From: an uncultured Alphaproteobacteria bacterium
GTDB lineage: Bacteria; Pseudomonadota; Alphaproteobacteria; RF32; CAG-239
Direction: 5' to 3'
Length of the DNA stretch: 64,000 bases
NCBI GenBank assembly: GCA_944392315.1
Contig: CALXWH010000004.1
Coordinates: 51,313-115,312, forward strand
Position numbers and translations under genes: made by a program
Part shown: one piece after another, positions 17,425-26,654 of the stretch
Layout of the letters: every line of letters begins with the position of its first letter
How positions within the stretch are numbered: position 1 is the stretch's first letter
The notes under the pieces: model-generated
Databases searched by the model: none
The model's input: the letters and a program-made list of their open reading frames with translations, nothing else
Told to the model about the DNA's origin: nothing

Positions 17425-19222
17425 CGACAAACTCCGTATTTTGTTAAAACGCTCATTAATCATCTTCAGCGCCAACATCTTTTTATTTTTCGTTTTAGTC
17501 GGCCGCCTATATTATCTGCAAATTTATCAAAAAGAAAAATATGCTCTCTTAGCTGACAGCAATCGTTTTTCAACCAGACTTTTAGTTCCGCCGAGAGGCA
17601 GTATCAACGACCGCAACGGAGTAGAATTAGCCACTAATATTCAAAATTTTCAAGCATTACTTGTTGCCGAACAAGTGCGTGGAGATATCAACAAGCTGCT
17701 TGAAGAAATCTCCCCTATCCTAAAACTGACCCCGGAAGACATAGAGCAAATCAAAAAAGATATAAAGAGACACCGCCGCTTCGTTCCGGTTAAGATAAAA
17801 GATAATTTAAGCTGGGATGAAGTTTCCACTCTCATGTTAAACAATCACCGTTGGCCGGGGCTGGTGATAGACCAAGGCCTAATCCGCTATTATCCGTTTA
17901 AGCAATATACGGCCCACCCTCTCGGGTATGTTGGTTCTGTATCCGAAAAAGATTTACAACAATCAGACGCTCCCTTACTTCAAGTACCGGGATTTAAGAT
18001 TGGCAAATCCGGATTTGAAAAGACGTATGATGAAAGCCTTCGCGGCAAAGAAGGAAGCCTAAAATATGAAGTAAACGCCTACGGACGTATTATGCGTGAA
18101 ATAGAAAAAATAGAAGGAACAAAAGGTGAAGATTTGAATTTAACCATAGACATCCGCCTTCAAAAAGCAGCCTTTGATGCTTTCGGAGACGAAGCCGGAG
18201 CAGCCGTTGTGTTAGACGTCCACACCGGAGAGATACTGGCATCCGTATCCACTCCATCATTTGACCCCAATTTATTTGTAGACGGCATCTCTCAAAAGAA
18301 TTGGGATGCTCTGCTCTATGATGAAAAGACCCCTCTGACCAACAAAGCCATTTCCGGACAATATTCCCCCGGTTCCACCTTCAAAGTCGTTGTTGCCTTG
18401 GCAGCATTGGAAGCCGGTGTGATTGATGAAAAGACCGATTATTTTTGCTCCGGAAAGATGAAGTTGGGCAATCACTTGTTCCATTGTTGGAAACACTACG
18501 GGCACGGTCATCAAACTCTGGTTGACGCCCTCAAAAACTCTTGTGATATTTATTTTTATGAAACAGCACTGGAATTAGGGATAGAAAAGATAGCCGCAAT
18601 GAGCCGTAAATTAGGCTTAGGCACAACCTATGATTTAGGATTAGAAAATCAAAAAAAAGGCGTCATTCCGGATAGAGCCTGGAAACGTCAACAATTTAAG
18701 ACCGGTTGGCAAAAAGGCGAGACCGTGATTGCTGGTATTGGGCAAGGTTATGTCCTCGTCACCCCGACACAACTTGTGACCATGCTGGCAAGAGTAGTCA
18801 ACGGCGGCTATGAAATAACTCCGACCTTTATTAAAAGACCAAATAACGAAGCGCCCAAATCTTTACACCTTAATCCGCACGACATCTCTTTGGTAAAACA
18901 AGGAATGTATGAAGTGGTAAACGGCAAAGGCGGAACGGCAACCCGCGCGAAATTAAAAATTAAGGATATAGAAATGGGCGGCAAAACCGGAACGACACAA
19001 GTCCGCCGTATCAGCTTAAAAGAACGTGCCGAAGGCATAAAAAAAGATGAAGATTTACCTTGGAAATATCGCAACCACGCCTGGTTTATGGCCTACGCGC
19101 CACATGACAATCCCAAATATGCCGTTGCCGTCATTGTTGAACATGGGCGCTCCGGTGCAGGAGTTGCTGCTCCGATTGCTTCAAAGATTCTGGAAGAAGC
19201 CATAAAGTTAGACATCAGATAA
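17411..19222 (+). CDS. mrdA: Penicillin-binding protein 2
   Basis: The elongation-specific transpeptidase, acting in the periplasm with RodA. The 603 aa include an N-terminal membrane anchor (about residues 13-33), a dimerisation domain with PPRGSINDRNGVELATN, and the transpeptidase domain. The catalytic motifs are visible: SxxK as STFK at 322-325, SxN as SCD in KNSCDIYFYE, and KTG at 525-527. Cys between Ser and Asp and Asp in place of Asn are seen in other PBP2 proteins. It overlaps mreD and is followed 10 bp later by rodA. Confidence 0.96.
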   Translation: MKKSNDKLRILLKRSLIIFSANIFLFFVLVGRLYYLQIYQKEKYALLADSNRFSTRLLVPPRGSINDRNGVELATNIQNFQALLVAEQVRGDINKLLEEISPILKLTPEDIEQIKKDIKRHRRFVPVKIKDNLSWDEVSTLMLNNHRWPGLVIDQGLIRYYPFKQYTAHPLGYVGSVSEKDLQQSDAPLLQVPGFKIGKSGFEKTYDESLRGKEGSLKYEVNAYGRIMREIEKIEGTKGEDLNLTIDIRLQKAAFDAFGDEAGAAVVLDVHTGEILASVSTPSFDPNLFVDGISQKNWDALLYDEKTPLTNKAISGQYSPGSTFKVVVALAALEAGVIDEKTDYFCSGKMKLGNHLFHCWKHYGHGHQTLVDALKNSCDIYFYETALELGIEKIAAMSRKLGLGTTYDLGLENQKKGVIPDRAWKRQQFKTGWQKGETVIAGIGQGYVLVTPTQLVTMLARVVNGGYEITPTFIKRPNNEAPKSLHLNPHDISLVKQGMYEVVNGKGGTATRAKLKIKDIEMGGKTGTTQVRRISLKERAEGIKKDEDLPWKYRNHAWFMAYAPHDNPKYAVAVIVEHGRSGAGVAAPIASKILEEAIKLDIR

Positions 19223-19232
19223 GGAAAAAGAC

Positions 19233-20366
19233 ATGGCAATCATATTAAATCAAAATCAAGAACTGAGCTTAAAAGAGCGTTTCTTTAATCTGAATTTCGT
19301 ATATATACTCATACTCTGCCTCTTAGCCACGATTGGCTGCCTAACATTATACTCTGCAGCCGGAGGCAAAATAACACCCTGGGCTCTAAACCAAGGGATT
19401 CGCTTCGGCATGGGCTTATGCGTGATGATAACAGCCGCCATGATAAAACCGGAATTTTACTATAAAATAGCCACGCCTTTTTATTTATTTACCTTGTTTT
19501 TGCTGCTTGTTGTAGACGTTGCCGGTCACACCGGAATGGGGGCGCAAAGATGGATAAATTTAGGCTTTTTCAAATTACAACCATCCGAATTGATGAAGTT
19601 GGCAATTGTGTTGCAATTAGCGCGTTATTTCAGCAACACACCGCTTGAAGAAATTAGAACAATCCGCGGCATAATCGTTCCGATTATCATTGTGGCTGTT
19701 CCTGTCGCCTTTATTATGATACAACCGGACCTTGGAACATCTTTAATGGTGCTATTCTGCGCCACTGCATTATTTTATTTAGCCGGCATACAGTGGTGGA
19801 AATTTGGGTTAGCATTGGGAGGAGTTGCCGCCGCTGCCCCTATTTTATGGCATTTTTTGCACGACTACCAAAAGAATAGGATTCTAACCTTTTTAGATCC
19901 GGAACGTGATCCGCAAGGTGCCGGCTACCACATCATCCAAGCAAAGATAGCCCTTGGCTCAGGAGGTGCATGGGGAAAAGGATTTTTATCAGGAACCCAA
20001 AGCCACTTGAATTTTTTACCGGAAAAACATACTGACTTTATTTTCACCATGTTCTCCGAAGAATTTGGAATGGTTGGGGGAATTGTCATCTTATTCTTAA
20101 ATCTAATCCTCATCAGCTACGGATACTGGTTTGCCTTTAGAATCCACCCCTCCAATTATTTTGGCAAAATGGTCATCTTAGGCCTCAACACAAACTACTT
20201 CTTATATGTGTTTATCAATGTCGCAATGGTCATCGGCTTATTACCGGTTGTGGGCATTCCTTTGCCATTGATTAGCTACGGCGGCACGGTAATCATTTCG
20301 GTAATGGCGAGCTTTGGCATCATGCAGTCGTTCTATGTCAATCGCGACCGAGAGCTAAAAAAATAA
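19233..20366 (+). CDS. rodA: Peptidoglycan glycosyltransferase RodA
   Basis: A SEDS-family polytopic membrane enzyme that polymerises lipid II together with PBP2. The 377-aa protein has about ten membrane helices, the GAQRWINLGFFKLQPSELMK motif, the large periplasmic loop with GAWGKGFLSGTQSHLNFLPE and EKHTDFIF (the conserved catalytic Asp region), and the closing motif GIPLPLISYGGT. Gene order and 10-bp spacing after mrdA support the assignment. Confidence 0.97.
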   Translation: MAIILNQNQELSLKERFFNLNFVYILILCLLATIGCLTLYSAAGGKITPWALNQGIRFGMGLCVMITAAMIKPEFYYKIATPFYLFTLFLLLVVDVAGHTGMGAQRWINLGFFKLQPSELMKLAIVLQLARYFSNTPLEEIRTIRGIIVPIIIVAVPVAFIMIQPDLGTSLMVLFCATALFYLAGIQWWKFGLALGGVAAAAPILWHFLHDYQKNRILTFLDPERDPQGAGYHIIQAKIALGSGGAWGKGFLSGTQSHLNFLPEKHTDFIFTMFSEEFGMVGGIVILFLNLILISYGYWFAFRIHPSNYFGKMVILGLNTNYFLYVFINVAMVIGLLPVVGIPLPLISYGGTVIISVMASFGIMQSFYVNRDRELKK

Positions 20367-20404
20367 TCTTGTGTATTGAAAAAGAAAGAAGAAAGCATAC
20401 ATCT

Positions 20405-20425
20405 TCCGATAGAGCAATTATCGGA
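20405..20425 (+). promoter_or_regulatory. Hairpin overlapping the lipoprotein gene ribosome site
   Basis: TCCGATA and TATCGGA form a perfect 7-bp stem with a 7-base loop. The GGA of the Shine-Dalgarno sequence CGGAG is inside the 3' arm, eight to nine bases before the ATG at 20434. It could limit translation of the last gene in the rod-shape operon. Confidence 0.4.
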
Positions 20426-20433
20426 GAAAAAAG

Positions 20434-20844
20434 ATGTTAAACATTTCAAAATATTTGGTATTAGCCATCATTTTAAGCATAAGCGCCTGCGCCACACCAC
20501 AAAAGTACACCGCCCAACTCAATCAAGAATTAGGCAAAACATCCGAACAACTCATGAATACCTTTGGTCAGCCAGTCAAAATAAAAAAGCTTGCTAACGG
20601 CGATGAAATTATTACCTATATCAGCATAAACTATCAAGTTCTGCCGGATCCGAACTATTACTTTAACACCGGCCTAATGACCGAAGATGAAATGTTCTAT
20701 CCCTTTACCTATGGTGGTGCAGAAATTCCGGTCGGTAATTTTATGGGCGAGACGATTACCGAATATTGCAAAACAGACTTTTACCTAAAAAACAACATCG
20801 TCACCTCATGGCAATGGAAAGGAAACGCCTGCGTTGCATTGTAA
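20434..20844 (+). CDS. Small lipoprotein, SmpA/OmlA-like in outline
   Basis: A 136-aa predicted lipoprotein with signal peptide and lipobox SISAC at about residue 20. The segment GKTSEQLMNTFGQPVKIKKL followed by strands resembles the turn-helix-strand pattern of SmpA/BamE-type domains (xxVxxxxGxPxxxxxxxG), but I cannot assign it firmly. Two Cys in the mature part (EYCKTD and GNACVAL) could form a disulfide. It is the last plus-strand gene after rodA, 67 bp downstream, and may share that transcript. Confidence 0.65.
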   Translation: MLNISKYLVLAIILSISACATPQKYTAQLNQELGKTSEQLMNTFGQPVKIKKLANGDEIITYISINYQVLPDPNYYFNTGLMTEDEMFYPFTYGGAEIPVGNFMGETITEYCKTDFYLKNNIVTSWQWKGNACVAL

Positions 20845-20854
20845 CAAGATAAAA

Positions 20855-21832
20855 TTAAGCATTAACATTTTGGCGACCGGCACGCCGCGCCGCAACCAAA
20901 GCATTGATATCTAAAGTCTTTGCTTGTTCTAATACCTGTTTAGCTGAAGCTCTGTCAAAACTTTGATTTTGATATTGATATTTACCGCATAAAATATTTT
21001 CACGCTTCCGGCAATCTTCAAAATTCTTTTTCAAACTTTGCGCCAAATTTTCCCGATTAACTTGCGCCATATTTTTATCTTCAACAGCAATACCGTTTTT
21101 ATGCAACATATCAACAAAACGCTGTCGTACATCAGGGCTCATTCTCTTCAAAGCAGCTTGTTGCGGTTGTTCACGCAAATACTCAACCATAGCTTTCTTT
21201 TGTTCTATACCAGACAAACCACCGAGCAACTGAGCCACTTCATTTTCCATTTGGCTTATTTTCATAAAAGATTGAGACGTTTGTCCGTTTCTATCGGCAC
21301 GACGTTTTTCTCTGTCAATTTCCTTAAACAAATGCACAATAAATTTTTCCGCGTGATTTTCTTTCCAATCTTTTTGGATAGCTTGCTTATCACTTTCACG
21401 CGTTTGCAACCATAACTTCATTTGTTCATCCGTTAAAGCACCACCATGGGCTGCCGCCAACAAAGCCTCTCTTTGCCGTCTGTTTTCCACCATAACGGCA
21501 ACCGTTTCGGCCGCATAACCAAGAGCCAACAAACTAACACTATAATTTAAGAGCTGCTGGGTCTCCTTTTCCTCATTAGCCAATTTTTGTTGTTCTGCTT
21601 CCACAAAATCCCGCACTGTTTCATTACCGTTCAAGACATCCGGCGGCAAAACATCGCGATACTCATTTTTTATCCATTCAGGAATATTTTTCCAAATTTG
21701 GTAATGTCTTTCATGTTTAGAAAGAATAGCATTAATGACATCATCAGGCACATCATCAGCCGTTGCACGCCGATAATCATCCGGATAATTAGCGTATAAG
21801 AATCTTTCAAAATCGCCCATTGAGTTAGCCAT
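20855..21832 (-). CDS. Uncharacterised 325-aa helical protein
   Basis: Family not recognised. The protein is strongly charged and mainly helical, with many Glu, Lys, Arg and Gln residues. One semi-hydrophobic stretch (LLNYSVSLLALGYAAETVAV, about residues 93-112) might be a weak membrane segment or a buried helix. The stop is only 10 bp from that of the convergent lipoprotein gene, with no obvious terminator between. There is no signal peptide. Composition resembles its neighbours, so recent transfer is not indicated. Confidence 0.55.
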   Translation of the reverse strand: MANSMGDFERFLYANYPDDYRRATADDVPDDVINAILSKHERHYQIWKNIPEWIKNEYRDVLPPDVLNGNETVRDFVEAEQQKLANEEKETQQLLNYSVSLLALGYAAETVAVMVENRRQREALLAAAHGGALTDEQMKLWLQTRESDKQAIQKDWKENHAEKFIVHLFKEIDREKRRADRNGQTSQSFMKISQMENEVAQLLGGLSGIEQKKAMVEYLREQPQQAALKRMSPDVRQRFVDMLHKNGIAVEDKNMAQVNRENLAQSLKKNFEDCRKRENILCGKYQYQNQSFDRASAKQVLEQAKTLDINALVAARRAGRQNVNA

Positions 21833-21903
21833 AACACCCTCATCAGAAAAATAATTGCTTTTAATTTAAAAAGATTATACCACAAAATTTATATATCATC
21901 AAC

Positions 21904-21937
21904 AAAAAAAGTCCCTCAGCTAGAAGCCAGAGGGACT
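21904..21937 (-). terminator. Intrinsic terminator
   Basis: AGTCCCTC and GAGGGACT form an 8-bp stem followed by seven U residues on the minus strand. It follows the small membrane protein gene ending at 21954. Confidence 0.8.
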
Positions 21938-21953
21938 ATTAAAGAAAACAAAA

Positions 21954-22325
21954 TCAATGTTGCGGTTTGTCAAGTTTGCTTTCTGCGTCTGGGCCGCAAT
22001 ATTTATTCAAATAAAAAGCCCCACGCAATACTAAAATAGCCCCAAACAACAGCACTGCTAAATAGAAATAGCTAGCCACCTGTTGACATCCGAAGACATA
22101 GAACCATCTTCCACAAAACAACAGCAACAAAATCAGATTAATTAGCTTTGTGCTCAACGACTGAGAGTACTTCAGACTAAAAGCAAAAATTTCAGCTGCA
22201 CCAACCACAGTTGCAAATAGCAAAACAAGCGCTGCAATTTCGCCAACCCAAAAAGAAATCACAAAAAGTAACACACACGCGCTGATAACACTTCTGGCCA
22301 TCAGTCTAAACTGATTTTTTTCCAT
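21954..22325 (-). CDS. Small multi-pass membrane protein
   Basis: A 123-aa protein with about four membrane helices covering residues 10-105 and a short polar C-terminus. In length and layout it resembles DUF308/HdeD-like small integral membrane proteins, but I see no defining motif. It has its own terminator downstream and a long AT-rich leader upstream, so it is probably a single-gene unit. Confidence 0.6.
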   Translation of the reverse strand: MEKNQFRLMARSVISACVLLFVISFWVGEIAALVLLFATVVGAAEIFAFSLKYSQSLSTKLINLILLLLFCGRWFYVFGCQQVASYFYLAVLLFGAILVLRGAFYLNKYCGPDAESKLDKPQH

Positions 22326-22449
22326 ACTAAATAATTTTTAGATTAATTTATAAATAATTTCAAAACTGACGAAAAGATAACAAATTTGACACAAAAAATC
22401 AAGACTGAAAAAAATTTTTTTTCGCCACATTAACCTAATTTCCACATAC

Positions 22450-22484
22450 AACAAAAAGCTGCACAACATGTGCAGCTTTTTGTT
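22450..22484 (-). terminator. Intrinsic terminator after the maltokinase gene
   Basis: A perfect 15-bp inverted repeat, AACAAAAAGCTGCAC with GTGCAGCTTTTTGTT around a 5-base loop, lies just past the stop at 22501. A and T tracts in the stem give U-runs on both strands. Confidence 0.85.
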
Positions 22485-22500
22485 AAGGATCAAACAAACC

Positions 22501-24108
22501 TTACAACCCGCGACCACCCTTGCTCAACCATACGGCATGAACCAAATCCGCAACATTGATAGGTTTCTGTACCTCAATATTGGTATGCGTATTTTCAACT
22601 TCATTTTCTTGATTCAATAAGCTGACCAATCCTTTAACCGGAATATGCGCCATATCCGGACGGTTGCTGACTTCATATTGAACTTCATATAAATTTTTAC
22701 GCAAAATTTCCAAAGCTAACATTGGTTCACGTTCGCTATGTCCCTGCAAGAAAGCTCTTGTAGCCGCTTCAATCATCGGAGCAACCGCCTGATTTGCCCA
22801 TGCTTCCTGTTCTGGATTAGTAACGTTTTTATCTGTACCGTTTGCACGTTTAACAATTTCGCCTGTTGCAGCAAAAGTTTCCGCAACCACCGGTCCCAAA
22901 TATCCGCTGATGGAACGATACATACCCGCCACATCACGAGTTTCCGGATACTTAATTTTTCTATCTTTAACAGACAATCCTGGTTCACCTGCAAAATCCA
23001 AGAATTTCAAATCATTATCTTTGGTCACCAAAACTTGCCCAAGGTGAAAATCACCATGTACACGAACAATAGTACTTTTAGTATCACCATTATTCAGTTG
23101 TTTAACTTTATGATGAATAAAATTATGCGTTAAATTATCCCAATTTTGCAACAAATCCTCAGCTTGCACCTTTGTTGCACCATCCAGATTGTGAATATTC
23201 TGAGCTATTGTCTTTTCTGTTTGATACAATAAAACAGACATATTCTTCTCATACCGATAAAGATAAGCATCATCAATCAAAACCGGTTCAAAATCAGGAT
23301 TTCCGTCTGGACGAGAAAGACATTCAGACATTTCAGCCGTTTTGCGTCCGAGATTACGCATCATCTCTAAAAATTCTTTATGATCCGCAACATTAATTTT
23401 ATCTTGACCGTTAGCCTGAGCCTCTGTTAAAGCGCCAACCAAATAATTGTTAGCATATTCCCACAAATCACCGCGATTAGGAACAAATTCTTGCACAATA
23501 CCCAGCGTTGCAATTTTACCATCCGGCTCTTTCATAATAAAAGCGCCATAAGTTTTAGGCATAGCAGAACATCCCGCTTCCATCAATTTAGCATTCATTT
23601 CCACTTCAACGCTAACCCCATAATCACTTTCAATCATGCGGTCTTGTTTAAAAGCAATATCTTCACCGACACGGATTGTCGTGTTGCTCTGTTCCACATT
23701 CAAAGGTTTAGAAGAAGAACTCAAATTATCCTGAACAACCTCTTTTTCACCGATACTATGATATTTAACCACAGCCCCATTATGAAACGTAACAGAATTA
23801 TTATTTTCCTTAAAGAACTTCATCAAAGACTTCCAATAATCCGGAGCTTTCATTGCGTCAAAATATTCTTGTCCATTAATTTTAACGCTATCAATTCCGT
23901 CCATACGCCCTTTAGCCAAAGGCATAAAGAATTTCTTTTCCGAACCATCTTCAAACTTTGCTGTTCCCAAAGTAAAAAATTTACGTCCGTTATCAAACGG
24001 AACGGCATCCAATTCTACATCTGCAACTTTTCCGTCGGCGATTTCTTGTTTAAAACCGCACCACCTTTGTGCACGAATGTAGTTAATAAGTTCATTATTT
24101 CCTTTCAT
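22501..24108 (-). CDS. Maltokinase
   Basis: Maltokinases use ATP to convert maltose to maltose 1-phosphate. The 535-aa protein has the aminoglycoside-phosphotransferase-type kinase core: catalytic HGDFHLGQVL (about residue 352) and the metal-binding FLDFAGEPG, followed by RDVAGMYRS, all as in maltokinases and the kinase half of TreS-Mak fusions. The N-terminus (RAQRWCGFK) matches the family cap motif RWF-x-K with slight change. AGGAG lies seven bases before the ATG. It is divergent from malQ across 116 bp, suggesting joint control. The usual partner GlgE is not in this window. Confidence 0.85.
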   Translation of the reverse strand: MKGNNELINYIRAQRWCGFKQEIADGKVADVELDAVPFDNGRKFFTLGTAKFEDGSEKKFFMPLAKGRMDGIDSVKINGQEYFDAMKAPDYWKSLMKFFKENNNSVTFHNGAVVKYHSIGEKEVVQDNLSSSSKPLNVEQSNTTIRVGEDIAFKQDRMIESDYGVSVEVEMNAKLMEAGCSAMPKTYGAFIMKEPDGKIATLGIVQEFVPNRGDLWEYANNYLVGALTEAQANGQDKINVADHKEFLEMMRNLGRKTAEMSECLSRPDGNPDFEPVLIDDAYLYRYEKNMSVLLYQTEKTIAQNIHNLDGATKVQAEDLLQNWDNLTHNFIHHKVKQLNNGDTKSTIVRVHGDFHLGQVLVTKDNDLKFLDFAGEPGLSVKDRKIKYPETRDVAGMYRSISGYLGPVVAETFAATGEIVKRANGTDKNVTNPEQEAWANQAVAPMIEAATRAFLQGHSEREPMLALEILRKNLYEVQYEVSNRPDMAHIPVKGLVSLLNQENEVENTHTNIEVQKPINVADLVHAVWLSKGGRGL

Positions 24109-24224
24109 AAAAAATCTCCTATTGATAATAATAAGTTTAAATTGGAACGAATAGAGTAGATTTCAATATAAATTTAGAAAAAGAATCAAAACTGTTGATA
24201 AAAATGAAGGGTTAAGAAGCAATT

Positions 24225-26435
24225 ATGTCCAAAATAGAAGAATTAGCCAAAATTTCTGGCATATCATCCAAATATATAGACAAAACAGGTCAAACACATT
24301 ATACGACAGATGATGTCCGTCGCTGTTTCTTAAAAGACATGGGATATGAAACGGATTCGGAGTCGGAACTTGACTCAAACATAAAAAAGCTTGACGAAAG
24401 AGTTTGGATAGACGGTGTTGACTATGTCAATTCTTTCTTCACCGATGAGGAGAATACCTCTATAAAGTTGTATTTACCCGAAACAGAGTTAAAGAATTTA
24501 ATTTCCTTTGAATTAGAGGATGAGCACAAAAACATCACCAAAGGTGAACTATCATTAGCTAATCTTCCGATAGAGGAGAAAAAAAATATTGATGGCACAT
24601 CTTATGCGATGGTAAAAGCCAGCTTTTTCAAAAAACTTCAACCGGGATATTACACCCTTCGCATCACCATAAATAATCACCTCATAGAAACAATGATTAT
24701 CATGGCTGAAACAAAATGCTTCTTAGAAGAAGGTGTTTCAGAAGAAAAATTCCGTGTATACGGGCTTGCCATCCAACTGTATGCGCTGCGTTCTAAAAAC
24801 AATATGGGCATCGGTGATTTTACGGATTTAAAAAACATCATCAAACTGGTTGCAAAAAATGGCGGAGATGTTGTTGGCGTTAACCCTCTCGGCGCCGCAT
24901 TTCCTGAAAGCAGAGATGATGTTTCACCATATCGTATTTTAACCAGAGCCTTTTTAAACTACGGCTACATTGACTTAAAATCTGTTCCCGAATATCAAGA
25001 ATCACCGGAAGTTCAGACATTGGCAAACTCTGCAGAAATAAAAGAACAAATTGAACACCTGCGTAGTTTGGATAAAGTTGACTATCTGGGGGTATACAGA
25101 GTAAAAATCAAATTACTGAAAACCATGTATGCCTACTTCAAACAAACTCATTTAAATATGAGCAAAGGTATATCCGAACGAGGCAAGGCTTTTCAAAATT
25201 TTGTAGCCTCAAAAGGAAAACCTTTTGCCAATACGTGTCTGTTTGAAGCAATACTTGAAAAGTACAATGAAAACGGTTTACATAATGATTGGCGCTTTTG
25301 GCCAAACAACTACGACAAGATAAATTCTTTCCACACGAGAGATTTTGAACAAATCAACCGCGATTTAATCCAATTTTATGCATATTGCCACTGGCTTGCC
25401 GACCAACAACTGGCCGAAGCAGCAGATTTATGCAAACAGCTCAAGATGAAAATCGGCTTATATCTGGATTCGCCGATTGGAGCAGCTGCAAGCGGGGTAG
25501 AAGTTTGGGAAAACCGAGAACTTTTTGCCGAGAATATGGGCATTGGCGCACCGGCAGATCCGATGCGTCCACGCGGACAAAGCTGGGGCTTTGCTCCTTA
25601 TCATCCGCAAAAATTGCGCCAAGCCCACTATGCGCCGTTTATTTCGCTGATTAGAGAAAATATGCAACACGCCAAAGCCTTGCGCATAGATCACGCCATG
25701 GGTTTAATGCGTTTATTCTGGGTATATTTTGTAAAAGATAATCCGGTTGTTCAAGGCGCCTACGTCTACTACAACATGAGAGAAATGGTCGCCATTTTAT
25801 CGGTAGAAAGCCATAAAGCTCAGTGCATGGTTATCGGTGAAGATTTAGGCACAGTACCTGCGGGCTTTAGAGAATATATGTATGAACACGGATTAATTTC
25901 CAACAAAGTATTTTTCCGCCAAAAGGATAAAGACGGAACATTCTTAGCTCCCGAAAAATATCAATACCTATCCTTAGCCCAAGCCAGCACACACGACCAA
26001 GCCACAGCCTACGGATACTGGTTGGATGAAGACATCAACACCTTCAATGCATGCCATTTATACGTAAACGAGGAGCAATATCAAAGCAACCTTGCAACCA
26101 GAGCCAAAGAGCGTGCTTTGCTGATAAAGGCTTTTGATGAACAAAAGACATTTCCGTCAGAAGAATGCAAAAAAGACGCCGAAGCAAAATTAAAGGGTAA
26201 AAGCGTACCGGAAAAATTGGAATACGCCGTCAATAAATATGTTGCGCGTTCCAACAGTGCCATTTTCCTCCAACGCATAGAAGACATATATGGTCAAATA
26301 GCCATGGAAAATGTCCCCGGTACAATCGCCGAATATCCGAACTGGCGGATAAAATTAACCATCAATGTTGATGACATGGATAAGGATAATCGTTTCAAAG
26401 CCATGTTTGACATCATACGTGGTGAACGTCAATAA
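24225..26435 (+). CDS. malQ: 4-alpha-glucanotransferase (GH77), copy 1
   Basis: Amylomaltase moves glucan chains between maltodextrins and releases glucose. The 736-aa protein has an N-terminal domain of about 150 residues and then the GH77 barrel: YALRSKNNMGIGDFTDL, VGVNPLGAAFPE, the nucleophile region ALRIDHAMGLMRLFW, the acid/base Glu in VIGEDLGTVP, and the third acidic residue in STHDQATAYG (more usually GTHDN). It has a strong terminator and is divergent from the maltokinase gene. A second malQ lies at 38.9 kb. Confidence 0.93.
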   Translation: MSKIEELAKISGISSKYIDKTGQTHYTTDDVRRCFLKDMGYETDSESELDSNIKKLDERVWIDGVDYVNSFFTDEENTSIKLYLPETELKNLISFELEDEHKNITKGELSLANLPIEEKKNIDGTSYAMVKASFFKKLQPGYYTLRITINNHLIETMIIMAETKCFLEEGVSEEKFRVYGLAIQLYALRSKNNMGIGDFTDLKNIIKLVAKNGGDVVGVNPLGAAFPESRDDVSPYRILTRAFLNYGYIDLKSVPEYQESPEVQTLANSAEIKEQIEHLRSLDKVDYLGVYRVKIKLLKTMYAYFKQTHLNMSKGISERGKAFQNFVASKGKPFANTCLFEAILEKYNENGLHNDWRFWPNNYDKINSFHTRDFEQINRDLIQFYAYCHWLADQQLAEAADLCKQLKMKIGLYLDSPIGAAASGVEVWENRELFAENMGIGAPADPMRPRGQSWGFAPYHPQKLRQAHYAPFISLIRENMQHAKALRIDHAMGLMRLFWVYFVKDNPVVQGAYVYYNMREMVAILSVESHKAQCMVIGEDLGTVPAGFREYMYEHGLISNKVFFRQKDKDGTFLAPEKYQYLSLAQASTHDQATAYGYWLDEDINTFNACHLYVNEEQYQSNLATRAKERALLIKAFDEQKTFPSEECKKDAEAKLKGKSVPEKLEYAVNKYVARSNSAIFLQRIEDIYGQIAMENVPGTIAEYPNWRIKLTINVDDMDKDNRFKAMFDIIRGERQ

Positions 26436-26450
26436 GTCAGAAAGAAACAA

Positions 26451-26482
26451 AAACAGCGCTATCAATATAGCGCTGTTTTTTT
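26451..26482 (+). terminator. Intrinsic terminator after malQ copy 1
   Basis: AAACAGCGCTAT and ATAGCGCTGTTT form a 12-bp perfect stem with a CAAT loop, followed by seven T residues. Confidence 0.9.
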
Positions 26483-26493
26483 GTGATATAGAA

Positions 26494-26570
26494 TGGTGTC
26501 AGCGGCGGGACTCGAACCCACTACCCACAGTTTAGGAAACTGTTGCTCTATCCTGATGAGCTACGCCGAC
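26494..26570 (-). tRNA. tRNA-Arg (anticodon CCT)
   Basis: The minus strand folds into a full cloverleaf: acceptor GTCGGCG with CGCTGAC (one G-U pair), D-arm TAGCTCATCAGGATAGAGCA, anticodon stem ACAGT/ACTGT with loop TTCCTAA giving anticodon CCT, and T-arm GTGGGTTCGAGTCCCGC. CCA is encoded. It decodes AGG. Confidence 0.95.
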
Positions 26571-26654
26571 ACAACAAGTTATTTATAAGATGCTGTAAAA
26601 TATTTTGCAATATATTTTACAGAAAAATCAAAAAAGTTCAATATGAGATAGTGT

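Noticed and set aside
20376..20597. 73-codon frame overlapping the lipoprotein gene
   Set aside because: It overlaps in another frame with a His/Arg/Lys-rich translation; the lipoprotein frame has a signal peptide and ribosome site.
23491..24159. 222-codon plus-strand frame
   Set aside because: It is antisense to the well-supported maltokinase gene, has a low-complexity His/Phe/Arg-rich translation and no ribosome site.
24109..24224. Possible regulator binding site between maltokinase and malQ
   Set aside because: I looked for a palindrome or a clear -35/-10 pair and found only a poorly spaced TTGGAA and TATAAA; not enough to report.
26571..26654. Possible attachment site next to tRNA-Arg
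   Set aside because: No integrase, no repeated tRNA 3' end and no foreign-looking genes were found on either side.
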